DNA of 64,000 bases from Pseudobdellovibrio sp031428275 (GCA_031428275.1 JANPPC010000013.1:129190-193189); one strand, 5' to 3'. Counted from the first letter of the stretch, positions 27,085 to 36,105 are shown. Numbers and translations: made by a program. The notes: a model not told the origin generated them from the letters alone.

Positions 27085-28582
27085 GGCTGACTCCTGGTAA
27101 CAACTTTGTCTTATCTAAACCAGTTAAGTCTTCTAGGCTTGCTACGGGCACCGTACAATATTGAATTGCAAAATGCGCAGATGGGCGGTCGTTACCTGAT
27201 TTACCCATTCCACCGAATGGCAGGCGCGAACTTGCGCCATTCGTGGTACGGTTCCAGTTCAATAGGCCCACTCGGGCTTTCAACAATGCGGTTTCATAGA
27301 GCTCTTTATCTTTACTAAATAGCGCCATGACTAATCCGTAGCCGGTTGAATTAACCATCTCGATTGTTTTATCAAAGTCACTAGATCGATAAATAGCTAC
27401 GTTCGGGCCAAAAATTTCAGTTTTTTGGTAAACAGAATTGGCGTCGAAACTTTTTACTAAATGTATACTCGGGGTCACATAATGACCTTTGTGTTCAAGC
27501 TCTAAAGACTTTCCGCGCATCAGGCTTTCAGCATTTTCACGGTTGGCCATTTCTTGGAAGCGCACATATTTTTCAACAGCAGGTCCGTTAATTAAGGGCC
27601 CCATAAAAGGGTTCTTTGACCAGTGACCAATCGTTAGTTTTTTTGCTGCAGCGTAAAAGCGATCGGTAAACTGATCAGCAATCTTATCGTGAAGAATCAC
27701 GCGCGAAGTCCCCGAGCAACGCTGGCCCGTCGACATAAACGCACCAACCAGCGTTTCATAGATGGCTTTATCAATGTCGGCATCTTCCCAAACAACCGTT
27801 GCATTTTTGCCGCCCATTTCAAGCGCTAAGATTTTCCAATAGTGGTTTAAGGTTTCTTGTTTAATCTTAAGACCTACTTCGTAGGAACCCGTGAATAGAA
27901 TTCCGTCAACAAGTTCATGGGCCACTAGTTTGCGACCTGTTTCGGCTTCACCGTGAACTAAATTGAAAACGCCAGCGGGAAATTCTGCTTTTTCAATCAT
28001 TTGCGCGTAAAGCTGGGCCACGGCCGGAGTTTGTTCAGACGGTTTATAAACAATTGTATTTCCGGAAATGAGCGCCGGAATAATATGCCCATTAGGTAAA
28101 TGTGCCGGAAAGTTGAATGGCCCAACGACGGCCATAACGCCGCGCGAGCGATAGCGAATCACGCCGTCAACTTGTGGAAGAGCGTTCGTTATACGCTCTT
28201 CTTGAATGAGCTTTACTGATTCATTCAAAGTCACATCTACTTTACCAGCCAAAGCCTTTGCTTCAGTGGTTGCGTCCCATAAAGCCTTGCCCGTATCACG
28301 CGCAATGAGTTCAGCCATTTCAGCTTCGTGAGATACAAATATTTCTTTTAGTTTTAGTAAATATTTTTTTCTTTGATCGATCGTAAGCTTTGCCCAAGCT
28401 GGATAAGCATCTTTGGCCGCCTGACAAGCATGATCAACGTGATCGAGCTTGTAGACAACCGTCATTACCTGATCACTTAAATCAGCTGGACTGACGTCTT
28501 TGAATTGCCCGTCGGTTTTTTCACAGATGGTAAAACGACCGTTAATAAAATCGCCTGCGAACGAAATATTTTTTAAGCTCAT
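27077..28582 (-). CDS. astD: Succinylglutamate-semialdehyde dehydrogenase (AstD-like)
   Basis: 501 residues of the aldehyde dehydrogenase superfamily. FTGSYEVG is the NAD-binding turn, LEMGGKNATVV contains the general-base Glu, and GQRCSGTSR carries the catalytic Cys. AstD oxidises N-succinylglutamate semialdehyde to N-succinylglutamate in the arginine succinyltransferase pathway. The assignment to AstD rests on similarity plus the adjacent astA (ATGA overlap). Confidence 0.9.
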   Translation of the reverse strand: MSLKNISFAGDFINGRFTICEKTDGQFKDVSPADLSDQVMTVVYKLDHVDHACQAAKDAYPAWAKLTIDQRKKYLLKLKEIFVSHEAEMAELIARDTGKALWDATTEAKALAGKVDVTLNESVKLIQEERITNALPQVDGVIRYRSRGVMAVVGPFNFPAHLPNGHIIPALISGNTIVYKPSEQTPAVAQLYAQMIEKAEFPAGVFNLVHGEAETGRKLVAHELVDGILFTGSYEVGLKIKQETLNHYWKILALEMGGKNATVVWEDADIDKAIYETLVGAFMSTGQRCSGTSRVILHDKIADQFTDRFYAAAKKLTIGHWSKNPFMGPLINGPAVEKYVRFQEMANRENAESLMRGKSLELEHKGHYVTPSIHLVKSFDANSVYQKTEIFGPNVAIYRSSDFDKTIEMVNSTGYGLVMALFSKDKELYETALLKARVGLLNWNRTTNGASSRLPFGGMGKSGNDRPSAHFAIQYCTVPVASLEDLTGLDKTKLLPGVSLD

Positions 28583-29610
28583 GTATTCTTTCTTCCATAT
28601 TCGAATGGTGCGATAAAAACTTCTTCGTCGATATCGGCCTTTAATAAATCACGTGATTTGCTTGGAATCGAAACAACTCCGTCACGAATTTCGTAACCAG
28701 TCATCACACAACGAAAGCTATCTGACCCAATACCTACTAAGCCTTGGGATTTAAAAGTAGAGTCTTTCATTTCAGTCAGACGTAATTTTTGCCCCATCTT
28801 GATTGGTAAGATATCCTTTGTATCAGCGCCATAGTGAGGGCCACCGTCAAAGGGATCAACCTCGTCTAAATATTCAAAGCCTATACTTTCTAATAAATGC
28901 TGGGCGGGCTTTGTCGCTTCTCCGACACGACCAATCACTAGACGCGCTTTAGCATCTAATAAACTCATGTAGATATCTTCTTCGGGAAATAGCGATTCGA
29001 TAAATTCTTTATTTGTTTGCGAAAGCATATCAGCTTCTTGATAAGGTAGACCCGTAAATCTGCGACCTAAGGCTTCCCAAAATTCACTTCGGCCTTCTTC
29101 AGTTAGGGGCGGCGTTAACTCACATAAAACGCGATTTTCGAAACGATCTGGGTTTAATCCCATGTAGATGAAACGGCTTAGCGAAATCTGTTTACCCAAG
29201 CGTTCCGGACGACGTCGGTAAGATTTATCAACTAACAACCCTCCGATTTCGGTCGGGCCATCGTTATCTAACTGAAAGCGTAAAACTTGATGAATAAAGC
29301 CAATTCCTAAATCTTGCGAAAAATGATCTCGCTTTAAAATTTTGAAATAAGAATGTGGCGCATGTTCTGTACCATGCTTTGCTAAAATTAAAGAACTTCC
29401 GACAATTACATTCTCTTCGGTATCTTCGACGACAAAGATATATTCAGTATTTTCTTTAGCAAGTTCGCTAGCGAAAGATTTTTCGCTACGCTCAATTTTT
29501 TCTGCTAAAATTTTTCGGTCTCCCGGTAAATTTAGCAAATTAAATTGCTTAGCTAAATCAGTTAACTGCACCAGATCATCACGTTTAACGGAGCGTATTA
29601 CAAAACTCAT
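28579..29610 (-). CDS. astA: Arginine N-succinyltransferase (AstA-like)
   Basis: 343 residues from the ATG at 29610, which overlaps the upstream stop as ATGA; a TTG 6 bases earlier is a weaker option. The sequence has the AstA/AstG layout: FVIRSVKRDDL start, EIGGLLVDKSYRRRPERLGK, then SRFIYMG, ELTPPLTEEGRSEFWEALGR, and DPFDGGPHYGA. It transfers succinyl from succinyl-CoA to the alpha-amino group of arginine (or ornithine in AstG-type enzymes). It is in the middle of a four-gene catabolic unit. Confidence 0.9.
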   Translation of the reverse strand: MSFVIRSVKRDDLVQLTDLAKQFNLLNLPGDRKILAEKIERSEKSFASELAKENTEYIFVVEDTEENVIVGSSLILAKHGTEHAPHSYFKILKRDHFSQDLGIGFIHQVLRFQLDNDGPTEIGGLLVDKSYRRRPERLGKQISLSRFIYMGLNPDRFENRVLCELTPPLTEEGRSEFWEALGRRFTGLPYQEADMLSQTNKEFIESLFPEEDIYMSLLDAKARLVIGRVGEATKPAQHLLESIGFEYLDEVDPFDGGPHYGADTKDILPIKMGQKLRLTEMKDSTFKSQGLVGIGSDSFRCVMTGYEIRDGVVSIPSKSRDLLKADIDEEVFIAPFEYGRKNT

Positions 29611-30980
29611 AGACAAAACCTTTCGACCATCTGTTGATAAAAATAAGTCGCTTTTTCAAGATCTTCGATTTTAACATGTTCTTCGGCCGTATGCACATTT
29701 CCTTCGCGAACCCCTGCGCCAATGCAGATACATTCGATATTAAGGCGTGTAAACAAGCTGGCTTCGTTTGTTGAAGCTAGGGATATGCACCTTGCATCAA
29801 GACCCATCTTCTCTAAAACGCTTTGGGCTGTTTTAATTAGAACTGAGCTTTCCGGCGTACGAAACGGCTTTTTGTAGTCGGTAATTCTGAACTGCGCGCC
29901 TACGCCATCGCAAACAGCTTGAATTTTTGCCATCCATTTTTCGTATTGCTCTTGCGTGATGTTAGGAAGAATTCGGCAAGATCCCCCCATCAAAATACTA
30001 TCTTCGAAAGTGCGTATAATGCCTATACTTAATGTTGAGTGCGAAGGTTCGAAATCGCCATCTTCGAACTGCTGCATATCTAATTCAACATCTTGTAGAA
30101 CTTTATAAATTTGATTCAATTTTACTAAGCTTGAATTTTTTAAGTGTGATACGAAATCAAGCTCGATCATCGCTTGATTGGGGATCATATTGAACCGCGT
30201 GCCACCATCGGCCTCGATCAAAATCATGTTGTCGGGCATCTTTTGTAAATACTCGAACATTTTTTTTATCGCGTTATCACCTAAATGCGGCGTCGACGAA
30301 TGCGCAGATTGGCCCGCAAATAGTTTTGTTTGCGTTGAAGTAGATTCCATAAGTTCGCGACCCGATTTATATTTGCGCTCTTCGATCGGGATCGGCAGCC
30401 TAATATCAACGACCGCAAACCCTTTAGCTGCCTGAATGATTTTTAAGTTACTGGTTTCACCGATTAAGGCATACTTTGCATTAAGCTTATTTTTACGAAT
30501 CAGCCGAAGCGCGCCCTGCATTCCGGTCTCTTCGCCAAAAGTTCCAACTAAAACGGGCTTCAATTTAGAAAATGTATTTTGCTTAAAAGCTCTAAGTGCA
30601 TTCAGTTTACAAATAAAATCTAATTTTACTTCAGCTGCACCCAAGCCGTAAATTTTTCCGTCATCAATACTGGCATCAAAAGGGTTAGACCCATTCTTCT
30701 TCCATAAAACGAAGTTTCCCGGGTCGATCGTGTCTAAATGTGTTTGTAATAAAAATTCATTATCGCCCGGTTTAAAGGGCTGGGTGCGCACTAATATATT
30801 AGCATGCGAAATTCCGTTTTGAACTTCTTGCATAACTTCAACATTAAGCCCCGCTTCGCGCGCCAGATAAGCTAGGAACTCGACGACTTCAACCGTTGAA
30901 CTAGACGGAGAACTATCTAAAGCAATAAGCTTTCGACAGTTCTCAATCAGTTCTGAGCGGCTAGCTTCATCTAAATTCAA
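29607..30980 (-). CDS. M20-family metallohydrolase (ArgE/DapE-like)
   Basis: 457 residues from the TTG at 30980, chosen because an AGGGAA site lies 5-6 bases upstream and the previous stop is at 30982; an ATG at 31046 would overlap the upstream gene by 65 bp. Metal-binding elements are LQTHLDTIDPG, GLGAAEVKLD and TFGEETGMQG, with a dimerisation insert in the middle. M20 enzymes cleave N-acyl amino acids, including N-succinyl-diaminopimelate and N-acetylornithine. In this operon the obvious role is removing succinyl from N-succinylglutamate, normally done by the unrelated M14 enzyme AstE. Substrate is inference. Confidence 0.82.
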   Translation of the reverse strand: MNLDEASRSELIENCRKLIALDSSPSSSTVEVVEFLAYLAREAGLNVEVMQEVQNGISHANILVRTQPFKPGDNEFLLQTHLDTIDPGNFVLWKKNGSNPFDASIDDGKIYGLGAAEVKLDFICKLNALRAFKQNTFSKLKPVLVGTFGEETGMQGALRLIRKNKLNAKYALIGETSNLKIIQAAKGFAVVDIRLPIPIEERKYKSGRELMESTSTQTKLFAGQSAHSSTPHLGDNAIKKMFEYLQKMPDNMILIEADGGTRFNMIPNQAMIELDFVSHLKNSSLVKLNQIYKVLQDVELDMQQFEDGDFEPSHSTLSIGIIRTFEDSILMGGSCRILPNITQEQYEKWMAKIQAVCDGVGAQFRITDYKKPFRTPESSVLIKTAQSVLEKMGLDARCISLASTNEASLFTRLNIECICIGAGVREGNVHTAEEHVKIEDLEKATYFYQQMVERFCL

Positions 30981-30981
30981 A

Positions 30982-32403
30982 TTAAATTCCCTGCAATAGT
31001 GATTTTTCGACAATTTGTAAAGCCAGCTCGATATCTTGATCTTCAATAATAGCCGGTACTAAAAAGCGAATCCTGACGGGATCCTTACCGCAGCTAAATG
31101 CGATCAGGCCATTATTGAAAAGTTTTTTAATTAAAGCTTCAACTTGTTCTTTTTTTCCGCCGAACGGCGTGAACGCAATCATTAAACCCATGCCGCCCGC
31201 ATCTTGTGCGATGTTTTTACAAGTTGTTTCATTTAAACGATTTAAGCCTTGAACAAACTTTTGGTGAATTTTCAATATGCGACCGTTCGGCCCCAGGTAA
31301 CCTTCTTCAAGCATGTTCAAGATTTCTAAACCCGCAGACATTGAAGCGGTACCGCCAGAAAATGTACCCGCGATTAAGCCCGGCTTCGGATTGTATTCTG
31401 CAGTATAAAGTGTCGCACCAAGCTGAACGGTTTTAGCAATAGTTACGATATCTACATATTGGCCAAGGTCCATGGTTTCGAAAGCGAAGAATTCTCCGGT
31501 GCGGGCAAAGGTTTGCACTTCATCAGCCCATACAGCGATATTATTTTTCTTACAGAACTCAAGCATCGGCACATAAAATTCGCGCGGGGTAGGAGTAAAT
31601 CCCCCTTCACCTAACATCGGCTCAAAAATAAAAACCGCGACGTCTTTTTCATGTTTTGCATATTGCTCTTTCATGTAATTAAGCGCGCGTTCTGAACTTT
31701 GTGAATCTTTTTTGTCGTAGTTCGGAATATGAATCACTTCGCCGTAACTTGGCAAACCTTGCTTGTAAGCCGCATTATCAGTGACCTCTGCCATCATTGT
31801 CGAACGACCTGCGAAAGCGTTTTTCATCGCGAAGATATACTTCGCGGGAGAATTTTTCTGACGAGCAATTTTTAACGCATTTTCATTAGCCATTGTGCCG
31901 CAGGTTGAAAACCATGCGTGCTTTAAATTACTTTTGCGCCCGGCAATTTGAACTAGTTTTTCAGTTAACTTCCAATAATCATTATTAGGTTGAATATTAC
32001 CTTGCATTACGACATCAGATAATGAGCCACGCACTGCAGCTTTCATGACCCGAGGGTTACTGTGACCCATTATGTGAATTCCGATACCATTAATTAAATC
32101 TAATTTAATACTACCGTCCTCTAGTTCGACGTAAGGTCCGCGGCCCGCGCCGGTTCCAATGTAGTTGTGATAAAGTGGGCGACCGCGTAAGACGCCTGTT
32201 TTATCAATTAACTTTTTTGAATGTTCAATCAGCCCAGGTTGCGCCGGGCGAATCGTGTTGATTTCGCTATTGATAACCATAACCTCGTCGACCAAATCGT
32301 TTACTAAGTTTTCAACTCCGGGATCGTTTGCGATTTTACGGCCAACTAAAGTTTCGTCAGAATTTTCTACTTTACTGAATGCGTTCTTCAAAGCGGATAA
32401 CAT
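30982..32403 (-). CDS. Class III PLP-dependent aminotransferase (succinylornithine or lysine type)
   Basis: 473 residues from the ATG at 32403 (AAAGG site 7 bases upstream). Features: LINGIGIHIMGHSNP, TCGTMANENALKIAR for phosphate binding, FIFEPMLGEGGFTP, WADEVQTFARTG with the PLP-binding Asp, and the Schiff-base Lys in TIAKTVQLGAT. First gene of the ast-type unit, where the AstC reaction (N-succinylornithine plus 2-oxoglutarate) would be expected. The sequence also resembles lysine 6-aminotransferases, so the name is left open. Confidence 0.85.
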   Translation of the reverse strand: MLSALKNAFSKVENSDETLVGRKIANDPGVENLVNDLVDEVMVINSEINTIRPAQPGLIEHSKKLIDKTGVLRGRPLYHNYIGTGAGRGPYVELEDGSIKLDLINGIGIHIMGHSNPRVMKAAVRGSLSDVVMQGNIQPNNDYWKLTEKLVQIAGRKSNLKHAWFSTCGTMANENALKIARQKNSPAKYIFAMKNAFAGRSTMMAEVTDNAAYKQGLPSYGEVIHIPNYDKKDSQSSERALNYMKEQYAKHEKDVAVFIFEPMLGEGGFTPTPREFYVPMLEFCKKNNIAVWADEVQTFARTGEFFAFETMDLGQYVDIVTIAKTVQLGATLYTAEYNPKPGLIAGTFSGGTASMSAGLEILNMLEEGYLGPNGRILKIHQKFVQGLNRLNETTCKNIAQDAGGMGLMIAFTPFGGKKEQVEALIKKLFNNGLIAFSCGKDPVRIRFLVPAIIEDQDIELALQIVEKSLLQGI

Positions 32404-32531
32404 AAATGACCTTTCATTTTCGAGTCTTGTAAAACCTAATCGCAATTAAGTTATGTAACTAAGTTTCAATATTTTACCTCGGTCTAGTAGTGCGTGACAA
32501 TGTCGACATCTTCTTTGTAGACTTTGGCTCT

Positions 32532-33296
32532 ATGCCGCAAGAAAATGTGCAGAAAAACATACAGATTTCGCAGCTTTTTGAAGAAGGCTTGGCGTTGCAA
32601 CAGCAGAAAAACTGGGATAGCGCCCTAGACTTGTACCAGCAGGCCCTAGACAAAAGTCCAGCCACGATAAATGCCAATCAGGCTTCTGCCATTTATCATA
32701 ACATGTCGACCGTCGCCTTCGAAAAATCTGATTTTCTGAAGGCCTACGTATGGTCTAAAAAAGCGGTTTTGCTTAACCCGGGAAATAAAATTGCCGGCGA
32801 ATCTTTAAAGCAACACTCAAAAAAATTTGAAATTCCGCAAGTTGCCCACCAAATTTCTGGCTACGAAAATTTAAAAAGTGTAATTCGGTTAGCTTCGGTT
32901 GATTTATACGCTATTTTAACTTTAGTTTTTTTCTTTTTCACTCTGTCTTTGATGTTTAAAAATATAATTACCAATAAAAGAAACGCGACTGAAAATTTAC
33001 CTAAAAAATCTTTTTCATGGCAATCGGCTTTGTTTTATTCATTAACCGTTCTGATGTTTGGGGTAACTTTAATTTCTTGGAATGATGAAGCTACTTTACG
33101 TGGATTAGTTATCGCCGAGAAAACGGCCGTTCAAACCGCGCCAGGTGAAAATAAGCCCGTTATTTTCGAAGTTCAACCAGGTATCGAAGTTGAAGTTTTA
33201 CAAGTTCAAGCTGACTACGTTCAGGTGCGCTACCCCGGAGCATTTTCGGGATGGATTCCGAAAAAAAGCATCGAAGTTCTTTCTATTTCGCAGTAG
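32532..33296 (+). CDS. BatE-like protein with TPR and SH3 domains
   Basis: 254 residues from the ATG at 32532; a GTG at 32490 is an alternative and neither has a strong ribosome site. TPR pairs occupy about residues 10-100, two membrane helices lie near 125-145 and 160-180, and an SH3-like domain (about 190-250; ending SGWIPKKSIEVL) closes the protein. This is the layout of BatE from aerotolerance-type loci, where TPR and von Willebrand proteins act together at the membrane. No signal peptide is visible and no batA-D partners are in this window. Confidence 0.6.
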   Translation: MPQENVQKNIQISQLFEEGLALQQQKNWDSALDLYQQALDKSPATINANQASAIYHNMSTVAFEKSDFLKAYVWSKKAVLLNPGNKIAGESLKQHSKKFEIPQVAHQISGYENLKSVIRLASVDLYAILTLVFFFFTLSLMFKNIITNKRNATENLPKKSFSWQSALFYSLTVLMFGVTLISWNDEATLRGLVIAEKTAVQTAPGENKPVIFEVQPGIEVEVLQVQADYVQVRYPGAFSGWIPKKSIEVLSISQ

Positions 33297-33359
33297 CACA
33301 ATATCGCTGCCGATTTCAGCATATTTTCAAGTTAGTTGCACAATTCTATGCGAAAATTT

Positions 33360-33388
33360 TTGACATCAAACAGGCATTCGGGTCTTAT
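33360..33388 (+). promoter_or_regulatory. Candidate sigma-70 promoter of bamD
   Basis: TTGACA (33360-33365), 17-bp spacer, TCTTAT (33383-33388), placing the transcription start a few bases before the ribosome site of bamD. Confidence 0.45.
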
Positions 33389-33405
33389 CAATTTAGGTGC
33401 ATATT

Positions 33406-34146
33406 ATGATAAGTAAGAGCTTGAAATTATTATTCATTTTGTCGGTTTTTCAACTTTTTGTTGGTTGCGCTTCGGATGCAACTCGGGCCGAAACTCCGGA
33501 AGGGGCGTTCAAAATTGCACAAGAGTTCGAGGCAGCAGATCGCTTTGAAATCGCATTGATCAAGTACTCAGACGTTAAAAATAAATTTCCATACAGCTCT
33601 TATGCTGTTTTAGCTGAACTTGCGATAGCTGATGTTCAGTATAAACGTGAATCGTACCCAGAAGCCCAAATTGCGTATCAAAACTTTCGCGAACTTCACC
33701 CTAAGCATCCCAAAATCGATTTCGTCATTTTTAGAATTGCAATGAGCTACTATTTGCAATTGCCAGAAACAATCGATCGGGATTTAAGCCTAGCGCAAGA
33801 TGCAATCTACAGCTTTAATGAAGTTATTAAACTTTACCCGAATTCAGAACATTTAAAAGATGCGCGCGAATATCGCGAAAAATCGTATGTGATGTTAGTT
33901 GAAAAAGAGCTCTATGTTGCAGACTTTTACTACAAGCAAAAAAAGTATGATTCATCGCTGGCTCGTTACGAAAGCGCCTACCGTAAGTATCCAGGCTTTG
34001 GCTATGACCCGAAATCATTACTGGGTGCAGCCCGCGCAGCTAAAAAAATCGAAGATGCTAAAAAGCAAAAAGAATACTCAGGTATTCTAATTTCTAAATT
34101 CAGTAACTCTGAAGAAGCTAAAACGGCTAAGAGCGAGGGTCTTTAA
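33406..34146 (+). CDS. bamD: Outer-membrane assembly lipoprotein BamD
   Basis: 246 residues from the ATG at 33406, which has a TAGGTG site 6 bases upstream. The signal peptide ends in a lipobox (LFVGC), and the mature protein is a series of TPR-like helix pairs. The sequence pattern YPEAQIAYQNFRELHPKHP and DRDLSLAQDAIYSF is characteristic of BamD/YfiO. It is part of the BAM complex inserting outer-membrane barrels. Length equals E. coli BamD. TAATG overlap with the next gene. Confidence 0.88.
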   Translation: MISKSLKLLFILSVFQLFVGCASDATRAETPEGAFKIAQEFEAADRFEIALIKYSDVKNKFPYSSYAVLAELAIADVQYKRESYPEAQIAYQNFRELHPKHPKIDFVIFRIAMSYYLQLPETIDRDLSLAQDAIYSFNEVIKLYPNSEHLKDAREYREKSYVMLVEKELYVADFYYKQKKYDSSLARYESAYRKYPGFGYDPKSLLGAARAAKKIEDAKKQKEYSGILISKFSNSEEAKTAKSEGL

Positions 34147-34868
34147 TGAAATCGTTTTCTCAGCAATTGATTGATGAAGCTCGAGTCGCTTTTATTGAGG
34201 GTGATTACAAAACTGCTGAGCCCTTGTTAAATCAGCCAACATTAATTAATTCACGCAATACTGAAATATTTCAAATGCTTGCAACGATTTACTATGATCA
34301 GGGTAAATTCAATAAAGCGATTAAAACTTTCAAACGAGCCTTAGAAATTGATCCTGGCTATACTGATGCGTCGGTAGGTCTTTCGATTATTTTAAATGAT
34401 ATCGGCCGCTATGATGATGCAAAAAAAGTTTTTGAAGACGCTAAAGCTAGACTAGATTCTAAAAAGCAGTCTTCCGAGCCTAATGTAAATGAAAAGTTTG
34501 CAGCGAAGCATGCTGAGCTAGCTGATATGTACTTACAACACAAACGCTATAATGAATCGATCGAGCAATACACGAAGGCCCAGCAGCTTTCTGATAAAAA
34601 AGCTGACTATGCAGTACGAATTGCTGAGTGTTTCGTTCAAGCGGGCCAAAAAGATAAAGCAATTAAAGAATTAAAAGCAATCTTGCAGGCCGACCCTAAG
34701 CTAGTTACCCCTCGACTGAAGCTTGGTTTAATTTTATACAATGGGCATCATATTGCCGAAGCCGTCGACCAGTGGGAGAATATCTTACGCTATGATCCAA
34801 AAAACCAAGAAGCACTTCGCTACTTGAAGATGGCTCAAGCGGCTGGCGTTACGACTCTTTCATTTTAA
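34146..34868 (+). CDS. Cytoplasmic TPR-repeat protein
   Basis: 240 residues with at least four TPR units (for example YDQGKFNKAIKTFKRALEID, YLQHKRYNESIEQYTKAQQL, FVQAGQKDKAIKELKAILQA) and no signal peptide. It is translationally coupled to bamD through TAATG and followed by hpt. TPR proteins are scaffolds; a partner cannot be named. The first repeat is degenerate. Confidence 0.75.
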   Translation: MKSFSQQLIDEARVAFIEGDYKTAEPLLNQPTLINSRNTEIFQMLATIYYDQGKFNKAIKTFKRALEIDPGYTDASVGLSIILNDIGRYDDAKKVFEDAKARLDSKKQSSEPNVNEKFAAKHAELADMYLQHKRYNESIEQYTKAQQLSDKKADYAVRIAECFVQAGQKDKAIKELKAILQADPKLVTPRLKLGLILYNGHHIAEAVDQWENILRYDPKNQEALRYLKMAQAAGVTTLSF

Positions 34869-34879
34869 AAGGAACTTAT

Positions 34880-35398
34880 ATGGCACAAATTAAAGACGAA
34901 ATGACATCTTTCTTATCTAAAGAAGATATAGCTAAACTAGTTTCTAAATTAGCAACGCAAATCGAAAACGATTACGAAGGTAAAGACATCATCTTCATCT
35001 GCCCGCTACGTGGGTCTATGCACTTTACAGCTGATTTAATGAGAAAAGTTGGTTTGATGCAGCAAGTAGATTTCGTTTATGTGCAATCAACTGAAAAAGG
35101 CGGAGCGATCCGCATGACAAAAGATATTTCAATCAATATCACTAACAAACACGTGATCATCGTTGAAGAAGTGATCGACACGGCACGCACGTTAAGTTTC
35201 TTACAAAGTCGTTTATTGTCTTCAAACCCAGCTTCATTAAAGATCGTTACACTTTTAGACAAACCGGCCCGTCGTGAGTTGCCTATCCGTGCAGATTATA
35301 TAGGTAAAACGATCGAAGATCGCTATGTCGTTGGCTACGGGATGGATTCTGAAGAAATGGGAAGAAATTATTCTGATATCTACGTTCTAAAGAACTAG
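34880..35398 (+). CDS. hpt: Hypoxanthine-guanine phosphoribosyltransferase
   Basis: 172 residues, cytoplasmic. FICPLRGSMHF is the loop near the active site, VIIVEEVIDTARTLSFL is the PRPP-binding motif with paired acidic residues, and IEDRYVVGYGMD is the C-terminal purine-site element. It salvages hypoxanthine or guanine with PRPP, which suits an organism that takes nucleobases from prey. AAGGA lies 6 bases before the ATG. Last gene of the bamD-TPR-hpt unit. Confidence 0.92.
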   Translation: MAQIKDEMTSFLSKEDIAKLVSKLATQIENDYEGKDIIFICPLRGSMHFTADLMRKVGLMQQVDFVYVQSTEKGGAIRMTKDISINITNKHVIIVEEVIDTARTLSFLQSRLLSSNPASLKIVTLLDKPARRELPIRADYIGKTIEDRYVVGYGMDSEEMGRNYSDIYVLKN

Positions 35399-35399
35399 A

Positions 35400-35477
35400 T
35401 TAACCCATTAAAGCGTTTACAACGAACAGGGTAATTACACACACAACATATAATAGTACAAACTGTTTAGGGATCAT
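35400..35477 (-). CDS. Very small single-helix membrane protein
   Basis: A 25-residue reading frame starting MIPKQFVLLYVV, almost entirely hydrophobic after residue 5 and ending NALMG. The ATG at 35477 follows a strong GGAGG site by 6 bases, which is the main reason to believe it. It is on the strand opposite hpt and faces away from the pilus locus. Small one-helix proteins often modulate larger membrane complexes; no function can be assigned here. Confidence 0.5.
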   Translation of the reverse strand: MIPKQFVLLYVVCVITLFVVNALMG

Positions 35478-35634
35478 AAGCTTCCTCCGCTGTGTGAAAC
35501 ATAATTAATTGCTACAACCTTAGAATAGTTGAGTTCGCGGTGACCTACAAATATTCGCAAAAAAACACGCCCTAGGTCGAGATACCGTCTTCATTCGAGA
35601 CTTCAGATCAAAGCTAATTAGCGCTGGCTAAAAC

Positions 35635-35662
35635 TAAAGTATTTCCCAAAAACAGACGATAA
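35635..35662 (+). promoter_or_regulatory. Sigma-28 (FliA)-like promoter of the flp pilus genes
   Basis: TAAAG (35635-35639), 15 bases, GACGATAA (35655-35662); one mismatch to the GCCGATAA -10 consensus and spacing within one base of typical. The predicted start lies about 20 bases before the flp ATG. The rest of the 210-bp region upstream shows no other gene. Confidence 0.5.
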
Positions 35663-35688
35663 GTACACATAATCCATAAGGGGGATCT

Positions 35689-35889
35689 ATGAAGTTCTTA
35701 TCTAATTTACGTAATCGCATGCGTGAAAATCTATTAAAAAATCAACGCGGCCAAGGAGCAACTGAGTATATCCTGTTACTGGTTGTTGTCGTTGGCTTGG
35801 TCCTGGCTTTCAAAAAACCGATTATGGAAAAAATGAAAGCTAAAGTTGGCGATCTTGGAACTTCAATGGACCAAGTAATTGCTGAATAA
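35689..35889 (+). CDS. flp: Flp-type pilin subunit
   Basis: 66 residues: basic leader of about 21 residues, cleavage site NQRG/QGATEY with the +5 Glu, then a hydrophobic helix (ILLLVVVVGLVLAF) and a short C-terminus. This is the canonical Flp/Tad major pilin layout. After processing by a TadV-type peptidase it polymerises into the pilus. AGGGGGA site 5 bases before the ATG. First gene of the Tad locus. Confidence 0.9.
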   Translation: MKFLSNLRNRMRENLLKNQRGQGATEYILLLVVVVGLVLAFKKPIMEKMKAKVGDLGTSMDQVIAE

Positions 35890-35895
35890 TTATTT

Positions 35896-36105
35896 ATGAC
35901 TATCGAGTACGTACTCCTCATGATTATGGGCGGCGTTTTATTTATGTCGGCCCTGATGAAAGCACCTAAAAAAGGCTTTGAACAAGGCGGGGTACGGCTT
36001 GCCGCAAGAGTTGAAACACAAATCGCAACGGGCACTGGGTTTAAACCCTTCCCGACCGGAGCCGGTGATGAAGACAAACGTGTTCCTTGGATCGATAAAG
36101 AATAA
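35896..36105 (+). CDS. Pilin-like protein lacking a leader peptide
   Basis: 69 residues starting MTIEYVLLMIMGG, which looks like a mature Flp N-terminus (xTxEY then a hydrophobic helix) without leader and cleavage site. It is in the same frame as flp, separated only by the flp stop and two codons. The C-terminal half is soluble and Gly-rich. It overlaps the next gene by 38 bp. It could be a minor subunit inserted without processing, or a remnant of a duplicated pilin. Confidence 0.55.
   Translation: MTIEYVLLMIMGGVLFMSALMKAPKKGFEQGGVRLAARVETQIATGTGFKPFPTGAGDEDKRVPWIDKE

Noticed and set aside
32447..32462. AGTTA/TAACT palindrome between the aminotransferase and BatE-like genes as an ArgR box
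   Set aside because: It is short and does not match the Arg-box pattern.
35978..36067. Upstream extension of the minor pilin gene starting at 36068
   Set aside because: The extension lies within the preceding gene, lacks leader character and has no ribosome site, whereas the ATG at 36068 does.
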